From NCBI GenBank assembly GCA_003243955.1, contig QHCE01000075.1, positions 1 through 35,602 on the forward strand: a stretch of DNA of 35,602 nucleotides, written 5' to 3'. A program made the position numbers and the translations under genes. Source of the DNA: Acidimicrobiales bacterium. GTDB taxonomy: Bacteria; Actinomycetota; Actinomycetes; Mycobacteriales; QHCE01. Under the pieces are notes generated by a model that was given only the letters and a program-made list of their open reading frames with translations, was not told the DNA's origin and did not search any database. Positions 15,785 through 24,054 of the stretch are shown one piece after another (the stretch's first letter is position 1; every line of letters begins with the position of its first letter).

Positions 15785-16347
15785 GGCCGCTGAGCATACG
15801 CCTCATTTATATGGGGTTCGGGTAGTCCGCTGAAGATCGTGGTGAATCGTCCTTCGTTCAGGAGCTTTGCCAACTCCTCTGGTGAGAAAATTTGGCCATT
15901 CGTGCATACATGCACTCCGGGGTTCAGCACCGCGAGTTGGGCATAGGCGAATCCAAGATTGAATCCACCGTTGGACATAGTGACGCCTTCGAGCGGAATT
16001 GTGGAACTCGTCAAAACGACAACGTTTTCAGTTGCGCCTAGATGCGATTGGAGAAATTGCGCCGTCTCGGGAAGCGTGTAGGTACCTTGAGTGACAATGA
16101 ATTTTTTAGCGCTGCTGCGTGCGATCACGCCGGCGATTTCTTGGCGGTCTTGTATCGTCAGCCTTCGACTGTCCTTCATACACACCTGGGTAAAAAGTAC
16201 AGGACGCGCCAGTTTTACCCGAGCAATGTACTGCGGAATCACCGAATTTTCTCGTGGCTCGATGGTGTCGAAATCGCCGTGGTAGGCAGAGTCGATGGTG
16301 CCACCGGTCATGATGAAGTGAACTTCTTCGTTCGCGGCGCTCATCAT
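15781..16347 (-). CDS. Short asparaginase-like domain protein
   Basis: A 188-residue protein resembling only the N-terminal domain of type I/II asparaginases. [16 protein letters not shown] carries the first catalytic threonine motif, and [15 protein letters not shown] corresponds to the HGTDT-M-ETA motif. In the latter the aspartate is replaced by tyrosine. The later segments [20 protein letters not shown] and [14 protein letters not shown] follow the short asparaginase-like family pattern. Full asparaginases exceed 300 residues and have a second domain, absent here. Hydrolysis of asparagine is therefore uncertain. It overlaps the ACT-domain gene upstream and xseA downstream, four bases each. 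Confidence 0.75.
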   Translation of the reverse strand: MMSAANEEVHFIMTGGTIDSAYHGDFDTIEPRENSVIPQYIARVKLARPVLFTQVCMKDSRRLTIQDRQEIAGVIARSSAKKFIVTQGTYTLPETAQFLQSHLGATENVVVLTSSTIPLEGVTMSNGGFNLGFAYAQLAVLNPGVHVCTNGQIFSPEELAKLLNEGRFTTIFSGLPEPHINEAYAQRP

Positions 16348-16997
16348 GATTGTTGAAGTGCGGTGCGCAGCGCTGGAACGACACGTTCGGTATCTTCGGT
16401 GGGTACGAGCATCGTTATCTCGCCGCTCGATGACATTACGTCCAGCACGTCGATTCCCTCCCAGGCCAGAATTTGTAGTGGTACGTGAAGCATATTGGAT
16501 TCGTCCGGCTGTCGACTTCGTCGCTGCAGAGTGATCGCGGTGAGGTCCTCACGCCTCTGGGTGACTCGCTCGTTCGCCATCCACGACTCCACAATGCTTC
16601 GGAGCCCGAGGCTGAAGACCATTGAGGTTTCATATGAACCACGAGCAAGGACGAAGAAAGATGACTGATCCTTGCGGGTCCGCATGAGGATTTCCGCCAT
16701 GGTTGGGCCTAGTCGTTCGGAGTTTGTCACTGTGAGCTGCGTGAGATCGCTACGCAAGGACAGCCCGGCGAAATGCCGATGCGCGTGCTGGCTGGTAGCG
16801 GAGGTGAGGCTATCGCTAAGACGTTTGAGCGCCATCAGTACAGCTGGCTCACTCACTGGCTTTTTCAGGTCCTTGGCAATCTCGGGTTGTAGCTCCCGGG
16901 CGAGAGCCGACATGTTCACTAGCCCTCGTGCCAGCGCATCTCGCAGGTACGGCGAACGGGTAAGCCGTTGATCGATGCGGTCTTTGATGGTAATCAT
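16344..16997 (-). CDS. ACT-domain protein, possible amino acid sensor
   Basis: A 217-residue protein. The N-terminal half (RSPYLRDALARGLVNMSALA, then EIAKDLKKPVSEPAVLMALKRL) looks like a small winged-helix or swapped-helix domain. The C-terminal part has two stretches resembling ACT modules, one near DLTQLTVTNSERLG and one at VPLQILAWEGIDVLDVMSSS. ACT domains often bind amino acids. I infer a sensor or regulator for the coupled asparaginase-like gene; a related group is sometimes annotated as aspartate kinase-like, but no kinase motif is present. It is transcribed divergently from the acetyltransferase across a 30-bp palindrome. Base composition is AT-richer around its start than in neighbours. 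Confidence 0.65.
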   Translation of the reverse strand: MITIKDRIDQRLTRSPYLRDALARGLVNMSALARELQPEIAKDLKKPVSEPAVLMALKRLSDSLTSATSQHAHRHFAGLSLRSDLTQLTVTNSERLGPTMAEILMRTRKDQSSFFVLARGSYETSMVFSLGLRSIVESWMANERVTQRREDLTAITLQRRSRQPDESNMLHVPLQILAWEGIDVLDVMSSSGEITMLVPTEDTERVVPALRTALQQS

Positions 16998-17014
16998 GTT
17001 AAATTTATAACACT

Positions 17015-17044
17015 AATTTGAATAGTTGTACAATTATACAAATT
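17015..17044. promoter_or_regulatory. 30-bp palindromic operator candidate
   Basis: An imperfect palindrome with 13 of 15 base pairs matched, centred on the self-complementary TTGTACAA. Its ends are AATTTG (17015-17020) and CAAATT (17039-17044). It lies in an AT-rich gap between the divergent ACT-domain and acetyltransferase genes, ending 38 bases before the likely acetyltransferase start. This is the size and place expected for a dimeric regulator controlling both genes. Confidence 0.6.
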
Positions 17045-17082
17045 ATTTTGGATTTGTCAGAATGATTCGTACCGTGTTTAAC

Positions 17083-17733
17083 ATGTCCACAACCTTCGCT
17101 ACTTCGATCCACTTCGTAGAACATCCGACTTTCGACGCGAGAGTTGCCGCAAGCATTCGCCAGCTGCTCGTCGAGGTTGACAACGAATTTGTTCCCCCGC
17201 TCTCTTGCCGGAGCAGCACGACCACTAAGGATTTCGTCGCTGTCAGCGACAGTGACGGTCCTGGCGAATACGTACGCCAAACCCTTTCCCAGCCATGCCT
17301 CGTGGCATTCCGGGATGACGCATTAGCCGGCTTCATGAGGCTCCACTTGCGTCACCACAACTCGGATCTCAATATCGGCGATCTGTGTACGTTTGTACGC
17401 ACGGTGGTGACTAGTCACCGATACCGACGCCAAGGTGTGGCAACGCAGCTGTATGAGACTCTCTTTAAACTAGCGCCTGAATGTGCATCGCCGTTTGTCG
17501 CGACTCGTACGTGGAACGAAAACACCTCACACATCGCGCTGCTTGAGAAGCTTGGATTCCAGCAAGTGAACCGGTTGCAAGACGATAGGGGATGTGGAAT
17601 CGATAGCTTGTACTTCGCTCGACCTTGCGCGCTGCCGGCCGGGCATTCAACTCCACGGTCCCTTGAAACCGAAGCAGCTAAACGCCTAGCAGAAGACTGC
17701 AAGTTAGGGCGCCGCTTGCAAGCCGCGCCATAG
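17083..17733 (+). CDS. GNAT family N-acetyltransferase
   Basis: A GNAT-fold acetyltransferase of about 216 residues. The acetyl-CoA binding signature is visible in VVTSHRYRRQGVATQLYETL (motif A, R-x-x-G-x-A type), followed by the WNENTSHIALLEKLGFQQV segment of motif B. Strand regions before it (LVAFRDDALAGFMRLHLRH) fit the core sheet. The longest frame starts at ATG 17026, but that codon lies inside the palindrome. I prefer ATG 17083 (MSTTFATSIHF); ATG 17062 is also possible. The substrate, small molecule or protein, cannot be told. Its divergent placement suggests co-regulation with the ACT/asparaginase-like pair. Confidence 0.82.
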   Translation: MSTTFATSIHFVEHPTFDARVAASIRQLLVEVDNEFVPPLSCRSSTTTKDFVAVSDSDGPGEYVRQTLSQPCLVAFRDDALAGFMRLHLRHHNSDLNIGDLCTFVRTVVTSHRYRRQGVATQLYETLFKLAPECASPFVATRTWNENTSHIALLEKLGFQQVNRLQDDRGCGIDSLYFARPCALPAGHSTPRSLETEAAKRLAEDCKLGRRLQAAP

Positions 17734-17772
17734 GTACTGTGTAGGTGGGGCTCTTGCAGTGTGCTCTATCCC

Positions 17773-18054
17773 TCAGCCTGGGTAGTAGTAGGCCTTTGCG
17801 CGATGACGCACAGCTACCACAGTCACCTGACGAGCTGTGTCGTCAACAGAATAGAAAACCCGGTACGAGCCTCGATAGGCACTTAATAGACCTCTATACG
17901 GTTCATCCAACGCCTTGCCTACTCGAAAGGGCTCTTCTGCAAGTGCTCCTTCGGCAAACATGATTACAGAGTCAGCAACACGGCGCGGGGTCCGGCTAGA
18001 CGCTAGATCTTTCTGTGCAGAGCGGGTCCAGACGATGGAAAATTTTTCGCTCAT
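17773..18054 (-). CDS. RelE/ParE-type toxin
   Basis: A 93-residue protein with the RelE-superfamily pattern. It begins with a basic strand-helix start FSIVWTRSAQKDLASSRTPR, then helices, then GLLSAYRGSYRVFYSVDDTA and a C-terminal strand VTVVAVRHRAKAYY. The arginine and tyrosine positions near SYRVFYSV and RHRAKAYY match RelE toxins that cleave mRNA on ribosomes, although ParE members act on gyrase. The ATG overlaps the upstream antitoxin stop by four bases. The module sits between the acetyltransferase and ispH. Confidence 0.88.
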   Translation of the reverse strand: MSEKFSIVWTRSAQKDLASSRTPRRVADSVIMFAEGALAEEPFRVGKALDEPYRGLLSAYRGSYRVFYSVDDTARQVTVVAVRHRAKAYYYPG

Positions 18055-18314
18055 CGAGTTTTAAGGAGTGCTTGGCGGACTTCGTCCGTACTGACTATAT
18101 CGCCAGCTTCCAGGTCCCGTAGACCCGCGCCTATCGCGTCCACTGCTGCTGGATCACGAAGTACGCGCGCTGTTTCCACCAAAGAATCCAGACGTGACTC
18201 TGGAACTATGTAAGCGCGCTGACCGTCTGGCAACAAAACATCCACTACGGTGTCTCGACTCCATGCCTCACTTAAATATGGATCTAATGGCTCCTGAGCG
18301 GTCATGTGTATCAT
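18051..18314 (-). CDS. Antitoxin of the RelE-type toxin
   Basis: An 87-residue protein encoded directly upstream of, and overlapping, the RelE-type toxin. The segments [20 protein letters not shown] and [17 protein letters not shown] resemble the C-terminal half of Phd/YefM-type antitoxins. The N-terminus is shorter and less clearly a DNA-binding domain. ATG 18314 is preceded by GAAGG. A second ATG at 18305 lies close by. Assignment rests on gene order, overlap and weak family similarity. Confidence 0.75.
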   Translation of the reverse strand: MIHMTAQEPLDPYLSEAWSRDTVVDVLLPDGQRAYIVPESRLDSLVETARVLRDPAAVDAIGAGLRDLEAGDIVSTDEVRQALLKTR

Positions 18315-18439
18315 GCCTTCAGTCTAAACCAGTTCAGGCAGAAATCGTCCCTTCATCTACCCGCACTATGAGAAACAGTTCGCTGGTGATGGGGATGGCC
18401 GTCAATCGGAGGCTCGGCCGTCGGCTTACCATTGCAGGC

Positions 18440-19408
18440 ATGGCCGCTAAACGAGTGCTACTTGCCGCGCCGCGCGGCTACTGTGCCGGCGTTGATCGAG
18501 CGGTAATCACCGTGGAGAAGGCGTTGGAACATTACGGCCCCCCGGTGTATGTCCGCAAACAAATCGTGCACAACAAGCACGTAGTTTCGTCCCTGGAGCA
18601 GCGCGGCGCGGTCTTTGTCGAGGAAACGGACGAGGTGCCCGAGGGCGCTGTTGTCGTATTCTCCGCGCACGGTGTGGCACCGCACGTGCATGAGCAAGCT
18701 AAAGCGCGCAACCTCCGTGCCATTGACGCCACCTGTCCGCTGGTAACCAAGGTGCACAATGAGGCCCGCAGGTTCGCCGCTGAGAACTACGACATTCTGC
18801 TCATCGGACACCAGGGTCACGAAGAGGTCGTCGGCACACAGGGTGAGGCGCCAGCTCATACGCAGATCGTGGACAACCCCGCCGCCGCTGGCGACGTGTA
18901 CGTGCGCGATGAGTCCAAGGTTGTGTGGTTGTCCCAAACCACGCTCAGCGTGGACGAAACCATGGAGACAGTCGGCAAGCTACGAGAGCGTTTCCCGCTG
19001 CTGCAATCTCCTCCCAGCGACGACATTTGTTACGCTACGCAGAACCGACAGCAGGCAGTCAAGCAAATTGCTCCCGAATGCGATCTGGTGATTGTGGTTG
19101 GTTCAGCCAACTCGTCGAACTCTGTCCGGCTGGTAGAAGTGGCGCTAGAGGCCGGGGCCGCTGCATCGTATTTGGTCGATTATGCCCACGAGATCGATGA
19201 AGCGTGGCTCACCGACGTACGTACCGTAGGGGTAACTTCGGGCGCTTCGGTGCCCGAAGAGCTGGTAGAGGGTGTACTGGAGGTGTTGGCGCTGCGGGGT
19301 TATGGCGACGTGCGTACGGTCTCGACGGCGCAGGAAACCCTGACTTTCTCCCTGCCGCAGCAGCTCAAGCGAGAGCTGCGAAACGCGGGTGTCCGCGATG
19401 GAAACTGA
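18440..19408 (+). CDS. ispH: 4-hydroxy-3-methylbut-2-enyl diphosphate reductase
   Basis: IspH (LytB) is the last enzyme of the methylerythritol phosphate pathway and makes IPP and DMAPP with a 4Fe-4S cluster. The three cluster cysteines are in [24 protein letters not shown] and [12 protein letters not shown]. The catalytic glutamate lies in the TTLSVDE region. The rest of the core is intact ([50 protein letters not shown]). The open frame extends to 18194. I chose ATG 18440 ([18 protein letters not shown]), but mycobacterial homologues carry about 25 more residues, so ATG 18389 or 18368 may be used. In relatives it lies next to xseA; here two insertions separate them. Confidence 0.96.
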   Translation: MAAKRVLLAAPRGYCAGVDRAVITVEKALEHYGPPVYVRKQIVHNKHVVSSLEQRGAVFVEETDEVPEGAVVVFSAHGVAPHVHEQAKARNLRAIDATCPLVTKVHNEARRFAAENYDILLIGHQGHEEVVGTQGEAPAHTQIVDNPAAAGDVYVRDESKVVWLSQTTLSVDETMETVGKLRERFPLLQSPPSDDICYATQNRQQAVKQIAPECDLVIVVGSANSSNSVRLVEVALEAGAAASYLVDYAHEIDEAWLTDVRTVGVTSGASVPEELVEGVLEVLALRGYGDVRTVSTAQETLTFSLPQQLKRELRNAGVRDGN

Positions 19409-19495
19409 TGCGCTTTTGCCGTATTCGCATTACGACTTAGAGATCGGAAAAGACAACCCCAGAAAACTCTCGACGGCATAGTGCCGCTGGCCGCT

Positions 19496-19524
19496 TAAGT
19501 AAGAACAAGATTCGCCCTTACTTA
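19496..19524. terminator. Hairpin between convergent ispH and RpiB-like gene
   Basis: TAAGTAAG (19496-19503) and CTTACTTA (19517-19524) are exact complements around a 13-base loop. The arms extend by GCCG/CGGC if a two-base bulge is allowed. It lies 88 bases after the ispH stop and 63 bases from the end of the convergent RpiB-like gene. It may act as a bidirectional terminator, but there is no T-run. Confidence 0.4.
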
Positions 19525-19586
19525 CGGCAGTTTCTAACAGGCGTTGAGCTGTACGTGTGGAGCGCGAATGTCTGATCGCTCCATAC

Positions 19587-20084
19587 TCAATCTGATTGTG
19601 CCCATTCGTCGAAAGTGTGAAGCATCTTTCGGCGATTGATGTCACCGTCGTATTCCGATCCGTACCACGCGTCGAGAATTGCGGATAGATCAATGTCGTC
19701 GAGCATCCAGGACGCGATGCATAGCACATTCGCGGCGTCATACACCCGCGCCCACTCCGCGTTTTTCGCACTGCCGCAGAGGCTGGCTCGAATACCCGGA
19801 AATCGGTTCGCGCCGATTTCCACGCCAGCACCAGTGCCGCAGACGAGAATACCTGTGTCGCCGTCTGTTTTTCGGACCACCTCTGTCACCTGCGGAATGA
19901 ACTCTTGCAAGCTCACCCCCGGATTTCGGCCTGCTAGATAGCCGAATTCAACGTACTGTTTGTTCCGCTCAGCAAGGTAGGTCCGGATAGCAACTAGTGC
20001 TGGTTCAGCGAAACGATCGCCCGCAATGTAGATCAAAGATCGCTGTCCTTTCGTGCCCTGCGATGCTTGGACGGTGGCGAGCAT
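19587..20084 (-). CDS. RpiB/LacAB family sugar-phosphate isomerase
   Basis: A 165-residue protein of the RpiB family, enzymes that interconvert aldose and ketose phosphates. GILVCGTGAGVEIGANRFPG matches the catalytic cysteine loop (CGTG-G), and IRASLCGSAKNAEWARVYDA with ANVLCIASWML matches the following conserved region. The N-terminus SLIYIAGDRFAEP replaces the usual GSDHAG phosphate motif, so it is not a standard ribose-5-phosphate isomerase and may act on another sugar phosphate. It lies 56 bases downstream of glnA on the same strand, an insertion between ispH and glnA. The exact start is uncertain because no strong ribosome binding site is seen. Confidence 0.8.
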   Translation of the reverse strand: MLATVQASQGTKGQRSLIYIAGDRFAEPALVAIRTYLAERNKQYVEFGYLAGRNPGVSLQEFIPQVTEVVRKTDGDTGILVCGTGAGVEIGANRFPGIRASLCGSAKNAEWARVYDAANVLCIASWMLDDIDLSAILDAWYGSEYDGDINRRKMLHTFDEWAQSD

Positions 20085-20140
20085 AGCGGCCTGGACATGA
20101 AAATTATTGCGAAATTGTACGGTTAACCAGTTTCAGGCCG

Positions 20141-21565
20141 CTACATGTCGTAGTACAGCGCGAATTCGTGTGGTGTGGGGCGAAGCCGGATGGGGTCGAC
20201 TTCTTCGGTGCGCTTGTAATCGATCCAAGTTTCCACGAGATCGCTGGTGAACACATCGCCGGCGAGCAGGAACTCGTGATCTGCCTCTAGCGAATCGAGC
20301 ACAGCTGGTAGCGAACTGGGCACTTGCGCCACGCCGGCTAGCTGCTCGGGTGGTAGCTCGTAGAGGTCTTTGTCGACCGGTGCCGGCGGTTCAACTTTGT
20401 TCTTCACCCCGTCCAGGCCGGCCAGTAGCATCGCGGAAAACGCTAGGTAGGGGTTTGCCGAAGGATCGGGCACTCGGAACTCGATGCGTTTGGCCTTGGG
20501 GTTGCTTCCGGTGATCGGAATCCGCGTGCATGCCGACCGATTGCGCTGCGAGTACACCAAATTTACCGGCGCCTCAAAGCCTGGCACGAGGCGGCGGTAG
20601 GAATTCACTGTGGGATTGGTGAACGCTAGTAGCGACGATGCGTGGTTCAAGAGGCCGCCGATGTACCAGCGCGCGGTATCGGACAGGCCTGCGTAGCCCA
20701 TCTCGTCGTAGAACAGCGGGACGCCATCCCGCCATAGGCTCTGGTGAGTATGCATGCCTGAGCCGTTGTCGCCGAAGAGTGGCTTGGGCATGAAGGTGGC
20801 GCTCTTGCCGGCCGCCCACGCGGTGTTCTTCACGATGTACTTGAACAGCATCAACTTGTCCGCGGAGGCCAGCAGTGTGTCGAAACGGTAGTTGATCTCG
20901 GCCTGGCCGGCGGTGCCCACTTCGTGGTGGGCGCGTTCGATCTCGATTCCGGCGTCCATCAGTTTGCACACCATTGCGTCACGAAGGTCGGCGAAATGGT
21001 CGGTGGGCGGTACGGGGAAGTAACCACCCTTGTGGCGCGGTTTGTAGCCACGGTTTCCGCCATCTTCTTCTCGCCCCGAGTTCCAGGCGCCCTCGATGGA
21101 GTCGAGATAGTAATACGCGCTGTGGGCGTTAGTGTCGTGCCGCACAGAGTCGAAAATGTAGAACTCGGCCTCGGCACCAAAGTAAGCGGTATCCGCCAAG
21201 CCGCTACCGGCCAGATACTGCTCAGCCTTCTTGGCGATGTTGCGTGGATCACGAGAGTAGGGCTCACGGGTAAACGGATCATGAATGAAGAAGTTCAGCG
21301 CCAGGGTTTTCTCTGCTCGGAACGGGTCAATGTAGGCCGAGGTGGCATCTGGAAGCAACAGCATGTCCGACTCGTGGATTTGCTGAAAGCCGCGGATCGA
21401 GGAGCCGTCAAAGGCTAGCCCTTCGCTGAAGAGATCCTCCGATATTGACTCGGCTGGCACGTTGAAGTGTTGCATGACCCCAGGCAAGTCGCAAAACCGG
21501 ACATCTACAAAGCGCACCTGTTCGCGGGATAGGTAACTGAGCAACTCGGCGGGGCTGGCAAACAT
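20141..21565 (-). CDS. glnA: Glutamine synthetase, type I
   Basis: GlnA joins ammonia to glutamate with ATP and forms a dodecamer in the cytoplasm. The 474-residue length equals that of the mycobacterial GlnA1 group. Visible motifs are [10 protein letters not shown], the metal site [29 protein letters not shown], the ATP segment [20 protein letters not shown] and [14 protein letters not shown]. The adenylylation tyrosine lies in [12 protein letters not shown], so control by GlnE-type adenylylation is likely. GGAGG four bases before ATG 21565 is a strong ribosome binding site. The neighbours (RDD protein, DUF4191, lipA) match mycobacteria. Confidence 0.98.
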   Translation of the reverse strand: MFASPAELLSYLSREQVRFVDVRFCDLPGVMQHFNVPAESISEDLFSEGLAFDGSSIRGFQQIHESDMLLLPDATSAYIDPFRAEKTLALNFFIHDPFTREPYSRDPRNIAKKAEQYLAGSGLADTAYFGAEAEFYIFDSVRHDTNAHSAYYYLDSIEGAWNSGREEDGGNRGYKPRHKGGYFPVPPTDHFADLRDAMVCKLMDAGIEIERAHHEVGTAGQAEINYRFDTLLASADKLMLFKYIVKNTAWAAGKSATFMPKPLFGDNGSGMHTHQSLWRDGVPLFYDEMGYAGLSDTARWYIGGLLNHASSLLAFTNPTVNSYRRLVPGFEAPVNLVYSQRNRSACTRIPITGSNPKAKRIEFRVPDPSANPYLAFSAMLLAGLDGVKNKVEPPAPVDKDLYELPPEQLAGVAQVPSSLPAVLDSLEADHEFLLAGDVFTSDLVETWIDYKRTEEVDPIRLRPTPHEFALYYDM

Positions 21566-21733
21566 TAATCCTCCATGATGTAAGCGGATGAGGGGGACAA
21601 GTACTCCCTAAGAGCGCAGACCCTAAGTATAGATATACTCCGATTGCAACTTTATGTCCCATATGTTTCGCCGGTGTTACATGCGTGGCGTCATTGGCTA
21701 CACGGCCTCAAAACACCCTCTAAGGTGTCCTGC

Positions 21734-22120
21734 GTGAATGACACGACATCGAGCACGCAACCAGCCACGTTGATGCCTGCCAGCTTTGGGCGCAGGTTGG
21801 TCGCGTTGTTGATTGACTGTGCGGCCTGTATCGGTGTCGCCGCATTGTTCTCGCGGCCCGATCCGCCTGGTCTGCTCAGCGCGTTAGTGTTCTTCTTGGC
21901 GCACACCGTCTTTGTCGGTCTGTTTGCCGAGACACTCGGGATGCGGCTGCTCGGCTTGCAATGCGTGCGGCGGTCAGATGGGGCTCAGCTGGGTCTGGCA
22001 AAGTCGGCGCTACGGGCGTTACTTCTGCAGCTAGTGGTCCCTGCGCTACTCACCGACGCTGATGGCCGCCGCTGGCACGATCGAGTGGCGGGTTCAGCCG
22101 TAGTGCGGGTACAGCGCTAG
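21734..22120 (+). CDS. RDD family membrane protein
   Basis: A small membrane protein of about 128 residues with the RDD signature: PASFGRRLVALLIDCAACIG begins the first membrane helix, ALVFFLAHTVFVGLFAETLG holds the second, and RWHDRVAGSAVVRV ends the protein. RDD proteins are poorly characterised; some are linked to ion transport. I chose GTG 21734 (VNDTTSSTQPATLMP); the frame is open to 21644. It lies between divergent glnA and convergent DUF4191, as in mycobacteria. Confidence 0.88.
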   Translation: MNDTTSSTQPATLMPASFGRRLVALLIDCAACIGVAALFSRPDPPGLLSALVFFLAHTVFVGLFAETLGMRLLGLQCVRRSDGAQLGLAKSALRALLLQLVVPALLTDADGRRWHDRVAGSAVVRVQR

Positions 22121-22125
22121 TAACG

Positions 22126-22815
22126 TTAGCGTCGGCTTGCTTTCGGCCCTTTGAGTGCGCGAGCCCCCTTAGGAAGTGGACCCTGCGGAATGGGCGGTCG
22201 AGTCCCCAGCGTGTTCAGCCGACGCTCGAGATTGTTGATCTGCTTTGGTGTGATGTTGCGCGGTAGCTTTATCAGGTGCGACTGAAGTTTCTTCAGGGTA
22301 ATCTCGCCGTCGCCGTTGCCTACGAGCACTTCATACACCGGCGTCTCGGGTGCTACCCGTGCGACTCGCTTCTTCTCTTGAGCCAGTAGGTTTTTCAACC
22401 GGGCGGGGGAGCCCTCCACTACCATTATCACGCCCGGGCGGCCGATCAGCCGGTGCACCACGTCGTGCTGCTGCGTTACCGCCACCGCTGGGGTGAGCCG
22501 CCAGTTCCCACGGATGTTTTCCAAAATTGCGGCTGCCGCTCCGGGCTTGCCCTCTACCTCGCTGTAGGTGGCCTTCGCTACGCGGCGTCCGAACAAGATC
22601 ACCAGCACTAGGACACCCAGCAGCACACTAAGTGGAGTGAACACAAGCCATTGCCCGGTCAGCCACGCCGCCAGCAAACCTGCGCCAACGGTAGCGAGAA
22701 AGCCTGCTCCCAGAATCGGAATCAGCAGTTTGTCGTGCCGGCGGGTGAAGTTAAACGCCAGACTCAGCTGACCAATGCGTTCTTTAAACTTTGATTTACT
22801 GGCCTTGGGCGCCAT
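22126..22815 (-). CDS. DUF4191 family membrane protein
   Basis: A 229-residue protein with a basic N-terminus (KASKSKFKERIGQLSLAFNF). Two closely spaced membrane segments follow (LIPILGAGFLATVGAGLLAA and LVFTPLSVLLGVLVLVILFG), then a cytoplasmic domain with NIRGNWRLTPAVAVTQQHDV and a basic C-terminus. The pattern and the place beside lipA match the DUF4191 family, whose function is unknown. It lies downstream of lipA on the same strand and is convergent with the RDD gene, five bases apart. Confidence 0.9.
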   Translation of the reverse strand: MAPKASKSKFKERIGQLSLAFNFTRRHDKLLIPILGAGFLATVGAGLLAAWLTGQWLVFTPLSVLLGVLVLVILFGRRVAKATYSEVEGKPGAAAAILENIRGNWRLTPAVAVTQQHDVVHRLIGRPGVIMVVEGSPARLKNLLAQEKKRVARVAPETPVYEVLVGNGDGEITLKKLQSHLIKLPRNITPKQINNLERRLNTLGTRPPIPQGPLPKGARALKGPKASRR

Positions 22816-22918
22816 GCTCGCTATCTGCCTGCCTATCTGCTCTGCTGTCGGCTCAACCGACCCTGCTGGTTGCGGTGACTGCAGTTTAAACGCTTAACGA
22901 CCAGCCCTTACGCTCGCA

Positions 22919-23857
22919 CTACTGGCGCGGCAGCTCTTGGCGTGCGGTTACCGCCTGCTGATACAACCTGCCAGCTCGATAGCTAGAACGCACCAACGGA
23001 CCGCTCATCACTCCGGCAAAACCAATTTCGTGTGCCCGCTCGGCAAACTCAGTGAACTCCTCGGGCTTGACCCAGCGAACCACCGGATGGTGGCGGGGTG
23101 AGGGCCGCAAATACTGCGTGATCGTGACCAGTTCGCATCCAGCGGCGTAGAGATCTTCTAACGAGGCGATGATCTCCTCGGGTTCCTCACCCATACCTAG
23201 GATCAGGTTGGATTTCGTCACCAAACCCGCATGCCGCGCGGCGGTGAGCACATCGAGCGAGCGCTGATAACGGAAGCCAGGACGGATGCGTTTGAAGATG
23301 CGAGGGACCGTTTCAATATTGTGCGCAAGCACCTGCGGCGTGCTATCGAAGACTTGATTGAGCAACTGTGGGACAGCATTGAAGTCGGGTATGAGCAGCT
23401 CCACGCCGCAGCCAGGCACCTGTTGATGGATTTGTCGCACAGTTTCGGCGTATAGCCACGCCCCACCATCAGACAGGTCGTCGCGGGCCACGCCAGTAAC
23501 CGTCGCGTAGCGCAGCTGCATCGTGGCGACGCTTTCGCCCACGCGGCGAGGTTCATCTGTGTCCAGAGGCGCGGGTTTGCCGGTGTCAATCTGGCAGAAG
23601 TCACAGCGACGTGTGCATTGATCACCACCAATCAGAAATGTGGCCTCGCGGTCTTCCCAGCATTCGTAGATATTTGGGCAACCTGCCTGCTCGCAGACTG
23701 TATGCAAGCCTTCCCGTTTCACCAGGTTCTTGAGCGCGACGTACTCGGGGCCCATGTTGGCCCGGACTTTGATCCAGGAAGGTTTGCGTTCGATGGGGGT
23801 CTGGGAGTTGCGAGCCTCAAGGCGCAGCAGCTTTCGTCCAGCCGGTTCGGGTGTCAC
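22919..23857 (-). CDS. lipA: Lipoyl synthase
   Basis: LipA is a radical-SAM enzyme that inserts two sulfurs into protein-bound octanoyl groups to form lipoate. The 312-residue protein has the auxiliary cluster cysteines in [13 protein letters not shown] and the radical-SAM CxxxCxxC in [10 protein letters not shown]. The conserved [10 protein letters not shown]-like and VELLIPDFN segments also appear, and RSSYRAGRL is at the C-terminus. The start is GTG at 23857. It serves the lipoyl domain of the E2 protein encoded at 32137-33516. In relatives lipB lies next to lipA; here four genes intervene or flank, including an accessory pair. Confidence 0.97.
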   Translation of the reverse strand: MTPEPAGRKLLRLEARNSQTPIERKPSWIKVRANMGPEYVALKNLVKREGLHTVCEQAGCPNIYECWEDREATFLIGGDQCTRRCDFCQIDTGKPAPLDTDEPRRVGESVATMQLRYATVTGVARDDLSDGGAWLYAETVRQIHQQVPGCGVELLIPDFNAVPQLLNQVFDSTPQVLAHNIETVPRIFKRIRPGFRYQRSLDVLTAARHAGLVTKSNLILGMGEEPEEIIASLEDLYAAGCELVTITQYLRPSPRHHPVVRWVKPEEFTEFAERAHEIGFAGVMSGPLVRSSYRAGRLYQQAVTARQELPRQ

Positions 23858-24054
23858 ACCATAAGCTTAGAGCCTCCCTGCCAAAGGGCCGAGTGAGCTC
23901 TTTACTGCGCCGACATCGTGCGCCAATTTCTTATGAAATAAGCCAAAGTTGTCACATGGGAATGTTTTCTAGAGCACAATAAAGCGCTTGATGTCCATCA
24001 GTGTGCTGTTCTCGCGAGGCTCACGTAAAGATTAAGGCGTAGGTTTAGAGATAG

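Noticed and set aside
19430-19831. 133-residue minus-strand frame overlapping the RpiB-like gene
   Set aside because: It overlaps the well-supported RpiB-like frame and has no family features.
20924-21418. 164-residue open frame on the plus strand inside glnA
   Set aside because: Antisense shadow of the conserved glutamine synthetase N-terminal region.
21627-21642. AGTAT-AGAT-ATACT dyad upstream of glnA as a nitrogen-regulator site
   Set aside because: The 5-bp arms are too short and the spacing does not match a GlnR box; it may only be part of a -10 region.
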